In this document: piece after piece, positions 26,260 through 34,429 of the stretch | Position numbering within the stretch: the stretch's first letter is position 1 | How the letters are laid out: every line of letters begins with the position of its first letter | NCBI GenBank assembly: GCA_041946965.1 | Contig: JBHGBM010000015.1 | Location: 19,450 to 83,449, forward strand | Direction: 5' to 3' | Origin: JBHGBM01 sp041946965 | Lineage (GTDB): Bacteria > Acidobacteriota > Terriglobia > Bryobacterales > Bryobacteraceae | Length of the DNA: 64,000 nucleotides | Translations under genes and position numbers: made by a program | Notes under the pieces: model-generated | What the model was told of the DNA's origin: nothing | The model's database searches: none | Seen by the model: the letters and a program-made list of their open reading frames with translations, nothing else

Positions 26260-27508
26260 CAGCATCCTCGGCGAGGCCGCGCAGGCGCTGCGCTTCAACC
26301 TCCAGCGCAGCGTGCTCACCACCGTCAGCCTGGCCTGGGGCGTGGCGTGCTTCGTGATCCTGTACTCTTACGGAGACGGCTTTCAGGCGGCGCTGACCTC
26401 CTCGTTCCGCGCGGTGGGGCACGACCTCATCCTGACGTTCGCCGGGCAGACCTCCTCGCAGGCGGGCGGCGAGCGCGCCGGCCGCCACATCCGCTTCGAC
26501 GTGGCCGACGTGGACGCCATACGGGAATCCGTCCCCCTGGTGGCCGCCATCTCGCCGGAGGTGATGGTGCGCGGCGCCACCGTGGTGCGGGGATATCGCA
26601 CCCTCACCCGCACCATTCGCGCGGTGCGGCCGCCCTACGGCGCGGTGCGCAACATGGCGATGCAATCGGGCCGCTGGCTCACTCCGGAGGACGATCTGAA
26701 CAAATCCCGCGTGGCCGTGATGGGCGCCGAAGCCGCGCGCAAGATCTTCGGCGAGATCCCCCCGGAAAACGAAGAGATCACCGTCAACGGCCTGCGCTTC
26801 TCCATCGTGGGCGTGCTCAAGACCAAGACCCAGATTTCCAATTACAACACGCCGGATAACGAGTGTCTCTTCATCCCTTATGAGACGGCGTCGCTGTTGC
26901 GCGATATCCGCTATCCCACGTTCATCGTGTGGTCGCCCGTGAACCCCATGTTCCGCAAGGAGTCCATGCGGCAGGTGCGGGAGGTGCTCGCGCGCCGGCA
27001 TAATTTCGCGCCCACCGATGAGCGCGCGGTGGAAATGGTCGCCTTCAACGAGTTCCTGCGCATCATCGATACCATGAGCATCGCGTTGCGCGTGCTGCTG
27101 GGCTTCATCGGGACGCTGACCCTGGCCATCGGTGGGGTGGGGCTGGCCAACATCATGCTGGTCTCGGTGACGCAGCGGACGCGCGAGATCGGGGTGCTGA
27201 AATCGGTGGGGGCCACGCGCGGCGCGATTCTGGCGCGGTTTCTGCTGGAGGCCATGGCGATCGTGACGCTGGGCGGCGCGCTGGGGGTGTTTTGCGGCTG
27301 GGGCGTGACCCGGCTGCTGGGCACCCTGCCGCTGCTCGGGCCGCTGTTCGAGGACACCACCGGGACCGGCGACATCCACTTGCGGATTTCCACCTTCGCC
27401 GTGCTCACCTCGACGATGATGCTCGAAACCGTGGGGCTGATCGCCGGACTGCTGCCGGCCATCAAGGCGGCGCGCCTGGATCCCATCGAAGCTTTGCGGT
27501 ACGAATAG
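26249..27508 (+). CDS. ABC transporter permease, MacB/FtsX type (second)
   Basis: A 419-residue paralogue of the preceding permease, with the same length and architecture: N-terminal TM near SVLTTVSLAWGVACFVILYS, periplasmic core domain, then three TMs with the TREIGVLKSVGATRGAILAR coupling segment. It starts inside the 3' end of the first gene (11-bp overlap), which implies coupled translation and paired assembly. Close repeats in both proteins (QAGG-RAGR at about residues 68-76) show recent common ancestry of the pair. The ATPase partner must be encoded elsewhere. Confidence 0.9.
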
Positions 27509-27541
27509 CGCGTTACCGTCCGATAAGTCCGGCAGGGGGCC

Positions 27542-28930
27542 ATGCGCCGGATCTTCAAACCCTCGCTCGCCGATTTCCTGCTCGGCGCGCTGCTATACGC
27601 CTGTTTTGCGCGCGGAGGCTGGCAGGCGCTGCTGGCCGATGGCGATACCGGCTGGCACATCCGCACCGGCGAGCTGATCCTGACCACCGGCAGGGTGCCC
27701 TCCGCGGATCCGTTTTCCTTCACCCGCGCCGGGGAGCCGTGGTTCGCCTGGGAGTGGCTTTCGGATGTGATCTTCGCCATGCTGCACCGGCACTGGGGCC
27801 TGGCGGGAGTGGCGGGACTGGCGGCGGTGGTGCTGGCTCTGGCCGCCGTACTGCTGTTCCGCCGCATGCTGCGCGCCGGGGCCGATATCTGGATCGCGCT
27901 GCCGCTGGCGCTGGCGGCGGCGGGAGCCTCGAGCGTGCACTACCTGGCGCGCCCGCACGTGTTCACCATCCTGGGGGCGGCGGCGGCGTTCGGCATCCTG
28001 GAATCGGAGCGGCGGCTGTGGCTGCTGGTTCCCATGGCGGCGCTGTGGACCAACCTGCACGGCGGGTGGGTGGCGCTGGTCGCCTCGGTGTGGCTGCTGG
28101 CGGCGGTGCGGAGGAAACACGTGCCGGTGGCCGCCGCCTGCACCGCCGCGACGCTCCTGAACCCCTACGGCTGGCGCCTGCACGCGCACGTGTTCGATTA
28201 CCTGCGCTCGGGGTGGATTCTCCAGAATGTGCAGGAGTTCCAGCCGCCGCGCTTTGAAAGCGAGGGCCTGCTGCAATTCGCCGCGCTGCTGGCGCTGGGG
28301 CTGGCCATGGTTTCGCGCTACGCCGCCGCGCGCCGCTGGTATCCGGCGCTGATCACGCTGGTGTGGGCGCTGGCGGCTCTGCGTTCGGCGCGCCACGTGC
28401 CCGTGTACGCGGCCGCCGCGGCACCGTTGGCGGCGGGCGAATTGGGCGCGTTGTGGCGCGGCGTGCGGGGCGGCCTTGCCGAAACCTTCCGGGCCATCGG
28501 CCGGGATTTTTCCGCCGAGGGGCTGCGTTTCAGCGCCTGGGCGCCGGTGCTGGCGGCCGGCGTGTTCGCGCTCTCGCCCCCCGCTTGCGGTTTCCCCGAG
28601 CAACGCTTTCCGGTGGCGGCGGTGGAGCGCCTCGCTCCGGGAGCCAGGGTGCTCACCTCCGACCAGTGGGGCGACTACCTCATCTACCGCCTCTATCCCC
28701 GCCAGCGGGTCTTTTTCGACGGCCGTAGCGATTTCTACGGCCCCGCGCTCGGCCGCCAGTACCAGTCGCTCATGTCCGCCACCGGCCCCTGGGAGTCCGT
28801 TTTCGAGCGCTACGCCTTCCAGTTCGCCCTGCTGCCACACGACTGGCCGCTCCAGGCGGTGCTGGCGCGCGACCCCCGCTGGCGGCTGGTCTACCGCGAC
28901 CGAACCGCCGCTCTTTTCGCCCGCCGTTAA
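27542..28930 (+). CDS. Polytopic membrane protein, GT-C-like
   Basis: A 462-residue protein with about nine or ten hydrophobic helices and a soluble C-terminal portion. The N-terminal loop DGDTGWHIRTGELIL, with neighbouring acidic residues, lies where GT-C glycosyltransferases carry their catalytic Asp motif, and a second acidic loop FAWEWLSD follows. This suggests a lipid-linked sugar transferase-like fold, but no specific family can be named. It lies between the permease pair and the Tad genes and ends 31 bp before cpaB, so it may be co-transcribed with the pilus genes and could act in pilin or surface glycosylation (inference). Confidence 0.6.
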   Translation: MRRIFKPSLADFLLGALLYACFARGGWQALLADGDTGWHIRTGELILTTGRVPSADPFSFTRAGEPWFAWEWLSDVIFAMLHRHWGLAGVAGLAAVVLALAAVLLFRRMLRAGADIWIALPLALAAAGASSVHYLARPHVFTILGAAAAFGILESERRLWLLVPMAALWTNLHGGWVALVASVWLLAAVRRKHVPVAAACTAATLLNPYGWRLHAHVFDYLRSGWILQNVQEFQPPRFESEGLLQFAALLALGLAMVSRYAAARRWYPALITLVWALAALRSARHVPVYAAAAAPLAAGELGALWRGVRGGLAETFRAIGRDFSAEGLRFSAWAPVLAAGVFALSPPACGFPEQRFPVAAVERLAPGARVLTSDQWGDYLIYRLYPRQRVFFDGRSDFYGPALGRQYQSLMSATGPWESVFERYAFQFALLPHDWPLQAVLARDPRWRLVYRDRTAALFARR

Positions 28931-28961
28931 AGCTTTTCCCCATACTGCCGAATTACCGGAT

Positions 28962-29837
28962 GTGAGGCTGGACCGGAAATTTCTGGCGGCCGTGGCGGCC
29001 AGTCTGCTGTGGGCGCTGCTGGTGGCGGCGGTATTCTACCGCGTGTCTCTCAGGGCGGCCCGTCCCCCGCAGGCGCGCAAACCCCTGGTGATTGCGGTGC
29101 GCGATCTGGCCCCCGGCGCGGCCATCGCGGCCAACATGGTGCGGCTGACCGAGGTGCCGCCTGAAGCCTTCCCCAAGGGCGGGTTTTCGAGACTGGAGGA
29201 AGTGGTGAACCGTCCGGTGGCCGCCGCCATCCTGCCGGACGAACCGGTCACGGAGGCGCGCCTGGCAGCCCGCGGCAGCGGGGTCGGGCTCGCGCCGCTC
29301 ATCCCGGCGGGCAAGCGCGCCGTGGCGGTCAAAGTGAATGAAGTGGTGGGGGTGGCCGGGTTCGTGCTGCCCGGCATGCGCGTGGACGTGCTGGTCACCG
29401 GGCGCGCTCCGGGCCGCGACGATACCGCCACCCGCACGGTGCTTCAGAACGTCACCGTGCTCTCGGCCGGGCAGGCTATCCAGACCGACGGCAAGAACCA
29501 GACCATCAACGCGCAAGTGGTCACCCTGCTGGTGAATCCCGAGCAGGCCGAGGTGCTGGCCCTGGCCAGCAACGAAGGCCGCATTCAACTTGCGCTCAGA
29601 AACTCCGCCGACGAGCGCATTGCCGCGCCGCCGGGCACGGAACTGCGGCGGCTGTACGGCGTGGCTCCTCCGCCGCCGGCCGCCGCCGCGCCGCGCCCGG
29701 CGGTGGCCGTGAAACCGCGCGTCCCGGTGGAACCGCCCCGCAAGGCCGCGGCCGCACAGGCCCCGGCGCCTCCCAGCGCCGGCGACACCGTGGTGGTGTT
29801 CCGCGGAGGCCGGCCCACCGTGGAGGCCATCCCGTGA
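28962..29837 (+). CDS. cpaB: Flp pilus assembly protein CpaB
   Basis: A 291-residue protein with an N-terminal TM (FLAAVAASLLWALLVAAVFY), a SAF domain (LVIAVRDLAPGAAIAANMVR), then the CpaB/RcpC region (KRAVAVKVNEVVGVAGFVLP and VLQNVTVLSAGQAIQTDGKN). A Pro/Ala-rich linker of about 45 residues precedes the C-terminus. It acts in the periplasm of the Tad secretion machine, probably contacting the secretin. The GTG start at 28962 gives the normal N-terminus, though no clear Shine-Dalgarno is present. Its stop overlaps the secretin start (GTGA). Confidence 0.85.
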   Translation: MRLDRKFLAAVAASLLWALLVAAVFYRVSLRAARPPQARKPLVIAVRDLAPGAAIAANMVRLTEVPPEAFPKGGFSRLEEVVNRPVAAAILPDEPVTEARLAARGSGVGLAPLIPAGKRAVAVKVNEVVGVAGFVLPGMRVDVLVTGRAPGRDDTATRTVLQNVTVLSAGQAIQTDGKNQTINAQVVTLLVNPEQAEVLALASNEGRIQLALRNSADERIAAPPGTELRRLYGVAPPPPAAAAPRPAVAVKPRVPVEPPRKAAAAQAPAPPSAGDTVVVFRGGRPTVEAIP

Positions 29838-31084
29838 TCGCCGCCCTTCTCGTCATGGCGGCCGGACTGGAGTCCGTAACGCTTTCGGTGGGTGGAAGCG
29901 CCGTGCTGGACGTTCCCGAAGGAGTGGCGCGCATCTCGGTGAGCAGTCCGGAAGTGGCCGACGCCTTCGCGGCCAGCGCCCGCGAGGTCCTGCTGCAAGC
30001 CAAGGCGCCGGGCAGCGCCAACGTGGTGATCTGGCCCAAGACCGGCGCCCGCCGCCATTACAACGTCACGGTGCAGCCCGACCTGGAACCCTTGCGAAAG
30101 CTGCTGCGCGAAACCTTTCCCGGCGAACAGATCGAGGTGCGGGCCACCCGGGAATCCCTGGCCCTGGTGGGCCGCGTCAGCAGCCAGGCGGTGGCGGACC
30201 GCGCCCTGCAACTGGCCGCTTCGGCGGTGAAGGGCGCCGTCAGCAACTTACAGGCGGCGCCGCCCGCGGTGGAGCGGCAGGTGCTGCTGCGGGTCAAGTT
30301 CGCCGAAGTGAACCGCGCGGCGTCGAGCGCCTTCGGAGTAAACCTGCTCTCCACCGGCGCGGGCAACACGCCGGCCAGCGCCGGCACGGGCCAGTTCCCC
30401 TCGGGGGCCTTGGACGAGATCTCCGGGCGCATTCCAGGCAAGCTGGGCGGCACGGCCACCACGTGGTCGCTTTCCGACGTGCTGAACGTATTCGCCTTCC
30501 GCCCGGACCTGAACCTCGGGGTGCTCATCCGCGATTTGCAGACCCGCGGGCTGTTGCAGATCCTGGCGGAACCGAACCTGGTGGCCAGCAACGGCAAGGA
30601 AGCCAGTTTCCTGGTGGGCGGCGAGTTTCCGGTGCCGGTGGTGCAGAGCGGCGCCAGCGCCGGCGCGGTCACGGTGCAGTTCCGCGAGTTCGGCATCCGG
30701 CTGGCGTTCACGCCGCTGCTGACGACGAACCGCACCGTGAAGCTGCACGTCAAGCCCGAGGTCTCCACCATCGACCCAACCAACGGCGTGCAGGTTTCGG
30801 GCTTTCTGATCCCGGCGCTGGCAACGCGCCGCATGGAGACGGACATCGAACTGGCCGAGGGCCAGACCTTCGCCATCGCCGGTCTGATCGACGACCGCGC
30901 GGTGGAGAATCTCTCGCGCGTCCCCGGGCTTTCGAGCATTCCCGTACTGGGGGCGCTGTTCCGCAGCCGCTCGCTCACCAAGAACAAGACCGAGCTGATC
31001 GTGATGGTCACGCCGGAATCGGCCGTGCCCGCCGCCGCCCCGCCGCCCGGCCCCGAGATGCCGGTGCCCTTCCTGAAACCATGA
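29834..31084 (+). CDS. cpaC: Type II/IV secretin, CpaC/RcpA family
   Basis: A 416-residue outer-membrane secretin of the Tad pilus. The GTG start overlaps the cpaB stop. An N-terminal signal-like segment is followed by the pilus-assembly N-terminal domain (SVGGSAVLDVPEGVARISVS) and a BON-like stretch. The secretin domain contains LLQILAEPNLVASNGKEASF and the closing signature VPGLSSIPVLGALFRSRS, then IVMVTP. It forms the oligomeric channel through which the Flp pilus passes. Length is slightly shorter than Caulobacter CpaC. The downstream ATPase gene overlaps by ATGA. Confidence 0.9.
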   Translation: MIAALLVMAAGLESVTLSVGGSAVLDVPEGVARISVSSPEVADAFAASAREVLLQAKAPGSANVVIWPKTGARRHYNVTVQPDLEPLRKLLRETFPGEQIEVRATRESLALVGRVSSQAVADRALQLAASAVKGAVSNLQAAPPAVERQVLLRVKFAEVNRAASSAFGVNLLSTGAGNTPASAGTGQFPSGALDEISGRIPGKLGGTATTWSLSDVLNVFAFRPDLNLGVLIRDLQTRGLLQILAEPNLVASNGKEASFLVGGEFPVPVVQSGASAGAVTVQFREFGIRLAFTPLLTTNRTVKLHVKPEVSTIDPTNGVQVSGFLIPALATRRMETDIELAEGQTFAIAGLIDDRAVENLSRVPGLSSIPVLGALFRSRSLTKNKTELIVMVTPESAVPAAAPPPGPEMPVPFLKP

Positions 31085-32415
31085 CCGCCGGAATCGAACA
31101 CGGATGGGAGGAGCGCCTGCTCCGCCCGGGCAAGCCGCAGCTCAAGCCCGAATATCAGGAGCTGAAGTTCACGCTCCACCGCAAGCTGCTGGACCGCATC
31201 AACCTGGACGCGCTGGCGCGCATTGGCGACGACCGCATCCGCGGCGAGGTGCGGCAGGCGGTGCTGACCATCGTGGAGCAGGAACCCACGCTGCTGAGCG
31301 CGCTCGAAAAACAGCAAATCAGCGACGAGGTGCTCGACGAAGTCTTCGGCCTGGGGCCGCTCGAACCGCTGCTGCAAGACCCCACGGTTTCCGACATCCT
31401 GGTGAACGGCCACGGGCAGGTCTACGTGGAGCGGCGCGGGGTGCTGGAGTTGACCAGCGTGCGCTTCCACGACGACGGCCACCTGCTGCGCATCATCGAC
31501 AAGATCGTCAGCCAGGTGGGGCGTCGGGTGGATGAATCCAACCCCATGGTGGACGCGCGCCTGCCGGACGGTTCGCGCGTGAACGCCATCATCCCGCCCC
31601 TGGCGGTGGACGGGCCGCTGCTCTCGGTGCGCCGTTTCGGCACCGATAAGCTCATGCCCGAGGACCTGGTGGAAAAACGCTCCCTGACCCGGGGCATGCT
31701 CACGCTGCTCGAAGCCGCGGTGCGGGCGCGGCTGAACATCCTGATCGCCGGCGGCACCGGCGCGGGCAAGACCACCCTGCTCAATGCGCTCTCGGCGTTC
31801 ATCTCTCCCAAGGAGCGCATCGTCACCATCGAGGATGCGGCCGAGTTGCAGCTCAAGCAGCCGCACCTGGCGCGGTTGGAGACGCGCCCGCCGAACCTGG
31901 AGGGCCAGGGCGCGGTGCGGCAGCGGCAGCTTCTGATCAACAGCCTGCGCATGCGGCCGGACCGCATCATCGTGGGCGAGGTGCGCGGCGAGGAGGCCCT
32001 CGACATGCTGCAAGCCATGAACACGGGCCACGACGGGTCGCTCACCACCATCCACGCCAACACGCCGCGCGACGCCGTTTCGCGGCTGGAGGTGATGGTC
32101 TCGCTCGCCAGCGCCAACATGCCGCTCACGGCCATACGGCAGCAGGTGGCCTCGGCCATTCACGTTCTGGTGCAGGCGTCGCGTTTCAGCGACGGCTCGC
32201 GCCGCGTCACCAGCATCACGGAGGTCACCGGCATCGAATCGGACATCGTGACCTTGCAGGATATTTTCGTGTTCGAAAAGCGCGGCCTCTCGCCGGAGGG
32301 CCGCGTGCTGGGGCGGTTCATCGCCACCGGCATCCTGCCGAAGTTCAATGAGAAGCTTCTGGCCGCGGGCATACGCCTGCCGCTCGATCTTTTTGACGAG
32401 GTGGCGCCGGTCTGA
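31081..32415 (+). CDS. cpaF: Tad/Flp pilus assembly ATPase CpaF/TadA
   Basis: A 444-residue type II/IV secretion ATPase that powers pilus assembly at the inner membrane. It carries an N-terminal three-helix region, the strand DPTVSDILVNGHGQVYVERR, the Walker A GGTGAGKTTLLNALSA, an Asp box/Walker B segment (MRPDRIIVGEVRGEEALDML) and the His box (TGHDGSLTTIHANTPRDAVS). All catalytic elements are intact. The ATG overlaps the secretin stop, and its own stop overlaps the tadB ATG. Classic CpaF features such as the DESNPMVDARLPDGSRVNA segment are clear. Confidence 0.95.
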   Translation: MTAGIEHGWEERLLRPGKPQLKPEYQELKFTLHRKLLDRINLDALARIGDDRIRGEVRQAVLTIVEQEPTLLSALEKQQISDEVLDEVFGLGPLEPLLQDPTVSDILVNGHGQVYVERRGVLELTSVRFHDDGHLLRIIDKIVSQVGRRVDESNPMVDARLPDGSRVNAIIPPLAVDGPLLSVRRFGTDKLMPEDLVEKRSLTRGMLTLLEAAVRARLNILIAGGTGAGKTTLLNALSAFISPKERIVTIEDAAELQLKQPHLARLETRPPNLEGQGAVRQRQLLINSLRMRPDRIIVGEVRGEEALDMLQAMNTGHDGSLTTIHANTPRDAVSRLEVMVSLASANMPLTAIRQQVASAIHVLVQASRFSDGSRRVTSITEVTGIESDIVTLQDIFVFEKRGLSPEGRVLGRFIATGILPKFNEKLLAAGIRLPLDLFDEVAPV

Positions 32416-33377
32416 TGCTGGCGGTCTTCGCGGTGGCCTTTCTGGCGGCGTTGAGCGGCTACGCGATGTTCGCCTGGCGCCTGGAAGGAGTGCGCCGCTC
32501 GACGGCGGTGCGCCGCCTGGCGCGAAAACCGCGGGAAGACAAGCCGCGCCGCACCGAATCGTTGCTCACCGACGCGGCCGCGGCGCGCCGCGGCCGCCTG
32601 GCGTTGCGCCTGCTCGAGCGCGTGCGGCTGAAGGAGCGCGCCGATGCGCTGCTCGAAACCGCCGGCTTGCGCTGGAGCGCCGCGCGGCTGCTGCACATCT
32701 GTTTATGCGCGTTCATTGCCGGGTTCGCAGCGGTTTCGCTCGCCACTGGCAACCGCTACCCCGTCTTCGCGGCCCTGGCGGGCTGCGGCGCCATGCTGCT
32801 GCCGGTGGGATGGGTGCGGCGCCAGGCGCGGCGGCGTGTGGACCGCTTCGAGGAGCAATTCGCCGATTGCCTGGAATTCATCGCCCGCTCCATGCGCGCC
32901 GGCCATGCCTTCTCGGTGTCGCTCGAGATGATTCACAAGGAATTCCAGGAGCCCGTGGCGGCCGAGTTCCGCCGCGCCTTCGAAGAGCAGAACCTGGGGC
33001 TGCCGCTGGAGGTGGTGCTGGCGAAACTCGGCCGGCGGGTGCCTTCCATGGACGTGCACTTCTTCGTCTCGGCGGTGCTGCTGCAAAAACGCACCGGCGG
33101 CAATCTGGCCGAAATCCTGGACAAGCTCGGCTACGTGATCCGCGAGCGTTTTAAGCTGCGCGGGCGCATCCGCGCCATCAGCGCGCACGGGCGGCTTTCC
33201 GGGGTGGTGCTCACCCTGATTCCGATCGTCGTGGCCCTGCTCATGTTTCTGGTGAACCCGCAGTACGCCCGGTTCTTCGTGGAGGATCCTGTGGGCCACG
33301 CCCTGCTGGCCGCCACCGTGGGGCTGCAACTGGTGGGGTACCTGATTATCCGGAAAGTCGTGAACATCGAGGTCTAG
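32415..33377 (+). CDS. tadB: Tad pilus inner-membrane protein TadB
   Basis: A 320-residue type II secretion F-domain protein. One TM lies at the N-terminus, two around residues 95-135, then the cytoplasmic F domain (FADCLEFIARSMRAGHAFSV through LAEILDKLGYVIRERFKLRG) and two C-terminal TMs. It forms the platform with TadC that couples ATPase rotation to pilin extraction. It starts at the ATG overlapping the cpaF stop (TGATG). Confidence 0.92.
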   Translation: MLAVFAVAFLAALSGYAMFAWRLEGVRRSTAVRRLARKPREDKPRRTESLLTDAAAARRGRLALRLLERVRLKERADALLETAGLRWSAARLLHICLCAFIAGFAAVSLATGNRYPVFAALAGCGAMLLPVGWVRRQARRRVDRFEEQFADCLEFIARSMRAGHAFSVSLEMIHKEFQEPVAAEFRRAFEEQNLGLPLEVVLAKLGRRVPSMDVHFFVSAVLLQKRTGGNLAEILDKLGYVIRERFKLRGRIRAISAHGRLSGVVLTLIPIVVALLMFLVNPQYARFFVEDPVGHALLAATVGLQLVGYLIIRKVVNIEV

Positions 33378-33402
33378 CGGCTGTGATGAGTCGGACATTG
33401 AG

Positions 33403-34311
33403 ATGATCGAGGCGCTCACCATCATCGTGTTCCTGGCGGCGGCCGCCGCGCCGCTGGCGCTCGCGCTGCGCCGCCGCCTGCTCGGCGCCCGCCTGGCCGC
33501 GCGCTTTTCGGCGCGGCCCGCGGTGGCCCCCCTTCCGGAGGTTTCCCATTACCTGAGCTGGCGGGAGCTGGTACGCCGGGTCGGGGAGCTTGCACCTTTC
33601 TCGGCCACCGATGCCGCGGGTTTGCGCAAGCGTCTCATCCGGGCCGGCTTCCGCGACCCCGGCGCGGTGAAGGTCTTCCACGGCATACGCATTCTCTCGG
33701 TCGCCCTGCTGGCGGGAGCGGGCCTGCTCGTTGCCCTGCACACGGGGCGCAGCCCGCTGGCGGGCATCGCCGCGGGAGCCTGCGCCGGGCTGCTGCTGCC
33801 CATGCAGGTTTTGATGCGGCGGGTGGCGCGGCGCGCGAAGGCCATCCAGCGCGGCCTGCCCAACGCCCTCGACCTGATGGTGATCTGCGTGGAGTCCGGG
33901 CTCGGCCTCGACCAGACCAACGTGCAGGTGGCCAAGGAATTGGCGGCCGCGCACCCGGAAATCTCCGACGAATTCACCGTGATGAATCTGGAGCTGCGCG
34001 CGGGCAAGCGCCGCGCCGAGGCGCTCCACAACCTCGCCGAGCGCGCCGGCGTGGAGGACCTGCGCAAGCTCGTCGCCGTGCTCATTCAGACCGACCGCTT
34101 TGGCACCAGCGTTGCCCAGAGCCTGCGCGGCCACGCCGACTACATGCGCACGCAGGCCCGGCAGCGCGCCGAGGAGCGCGCCTCGAAGCTGGCCGTAAAG
34201 CTCGTATTCCCGATTTTTTTCTGCATCCTGCCGTCGCTGTTCGTGGTGACGGTGGGGCCGGTAATCACGCGCGTGGTGCGCGAGTTATTGCCTATGCTGG
34301 AAAACCTGTAA
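33403..34311 (+). CDS. tadC: Tad pilus inner-membrane protein TadC
   Basis: A 302-residue partner of TadB with the same fold: N-terminal TM, a pair of TMs near residues 95-130, an F domain (AIQRGLPNALDLMVICVESG, then LDQTNVQVAKELAAAHPEI) and two closing TMs (VFPIFFCILPSLFVVTVGP). It lies 25 bp after tadB. A T7 run at about 34205-34211 encodes part of the terminal TM. No Flp pilin, TadE/F pseudopilin, TadV peptidase or CpaE follows. Confidence 0.92.
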   Translation: MIEALTIIVFLAAAAAPLALALRRRLLGARLAARFSARPAVAPLPEVSHYLSWRELVRRVGELAPFSATDAAGLRKRLIRAGFRDPGAVKVFHGIRILSVALLAGAGLLVALHTGRSPLAGIAAGACAGLLLPMQVLMRRVARRAKAIQRGLPNALDLMVICVESGLGLDQTNVQVAKELAAAHPEISDEFTVMNLELRAGKRRAEALHNLAERAGVEDLRKLVAVLIQTDRFGTSVAQSLRGHADYMRTQARQRAEERASKLAVKLVFPIFFCILPSLFVVTVGPVITRVVRELLPMLENL

Positions 34312-34326
34312 CGAAAGGAGGCAAGG

Positions 34327-34422
34327 ATGGATTCGAACCTGCTGGTCCGGCTGCTGTGCGGCGCCATGGCGGTGGCGCTGCTGGCGGTCATCGTCACGCG
34401 CCGTCGCAAGAAGACCGAGTAG
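34327..34422 (+). CDS. 31-residue single-pass membrane peptide at the end of the tad block
   Basis: A short gene with a near-perfect Shine-Dalgarno AAAGGAGG eight bases before its ATG, 15 bp after tadC. The peptide has a neutral N-terminus (MDSNLLVRL), one hydrophobic helix (LCGAMAVALLAVIVT) and a positive C-terminus (RRRKKTE), giving an N-out/C-in single-pass membrane topology. It is too small and lacks the processing motif for a Flp pilin. It could be a small accessory subunit of the TadB/TadC platform (inference). The strength of the ribosome site and the operon position are the main support. Confidence 0.6.
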   Translation: MDSNLLVRLLCGAMAVALLAVIVTRRRKKTE

Positions 34423-34429
34423 CGCGCAA

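Noticed and set aside
30058..32163. Long minus-strand frame (701 codons) opposite cpaC and cpaF
   Set aside because: It spans two genes with conserved domains on the other strand and has a compositionally biased product.
34203..34211. T7 run in tadC as a terminator or slippage site
   Set aside because: It encodes Phe residues of a conserved transmembrane helix, and no stem precedes it.
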